Assembly: GCA_009992505.1 (NCBI GenBank)
Contig: JAACVI010000074.1
Coordinates: 1-33,062 of the forward strand
DNA: 33,062 nucleotides
Direction: 5' to 3'
Origin: Myxococcales bacterium
GTDB lineage: Bacteria; Myxococcota_A; Polyangia; Polyangiales; Houyiibacteriaceae
A program made the translations under genes and the position numbers. Shown piece after piece: positions 33,046-33,062 of this stretch; position 1 is the first letter of the stretch; each line of letters starts with the position of its first letter. Under the pieces are notes generated by a model, which saw nothing but the letters and a program-made list of their open reading frames with translations, did not search any database and had not been told where the DNA came from.

Positions 33046-33062
33046 TGGGATCGGTGGCGCAG

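Overview
The window is very GC-rich (with many long antisense reading frames as a by-product) and most resembles a member of the Myxococcota/Polyangia. The pointers are a Ser/Thr kinase with a C-terminal membrane anchor, large lipoproteins built from MopE-type Asp/Cys metal-binding motifs and RCC1 propellers, a thrombospondin-3/OmpA lipoprotein, and a discoidin-like lipoprotein. This placement is inferred from gene content; no 16S gene or other taxonomic marker is present.

Layout. 1-2379 (+): the end of an unidentified gene, a possible 41-residue ORF, a calcineurin-phosphoesterase-like protein that has lost its metal ligands, nadD, and a Rossmann/DUF2520 protein, all tightly packed with ATGA overlaps. 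2342-6270 (-): a ClpA-type double AAA+ ATPase followed by a membrane-anchored Ser/Thr kinase. 6491-8059 (+): a small exported protein and holA (DNA polymerase III delta). 8074-8616 (-): rpsT, whose last 18 bp including the stop codon are repeated seven times in tandem, followed by an open C-terminal gene remnant in the same frame. 8842-10989 (-): alpha-glucan phosphorylase. 11175-13757 (+): RND/MMPL transporter.

13862-27445 is dominated by surface lipoproteins. Two paralogous giants, of 1287 and 1444 residues, consist of MopE-like motifs, NGCE-type Cys repeats and RCC1 blades. The first has 14 blades and the second 7, which fits two propellers and one propeller. Between them lie murJ (lipid II flippase), an S23/four-helix-bundle gene whose start lies in a 12-bp tandem repeat, and a DUF4139 lipoprotein with TSP3 repeats and an OmpA-like domain inserted inside the DUF4139 region. 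27468-33045 carries an MJ1255-type glycosyltransferase, a PQQ-like propeller lipoprotein, a small membrane protein, a hypothetical gene next to a discoidin-like lipoprotein, and a final short lipoprotein.

Housekeeping genes (nadD, holA, rpsT, murJ, glgP) alternate with at least six predicted lipoproteins. No phage genes, transposase, CRISPR array, tRNA or rRNA was seen. The most unusual items are the rpsT-tail array, the nested DUF4139/OmpA protein, the 14- versus 7-blade lipoprotein pair, the degenerate phosphoesterase, and the S23 gene sited in a repeat and flanked by 12-bp direct repeats. Function for most of the lipoproteins is not deducible from sequence.
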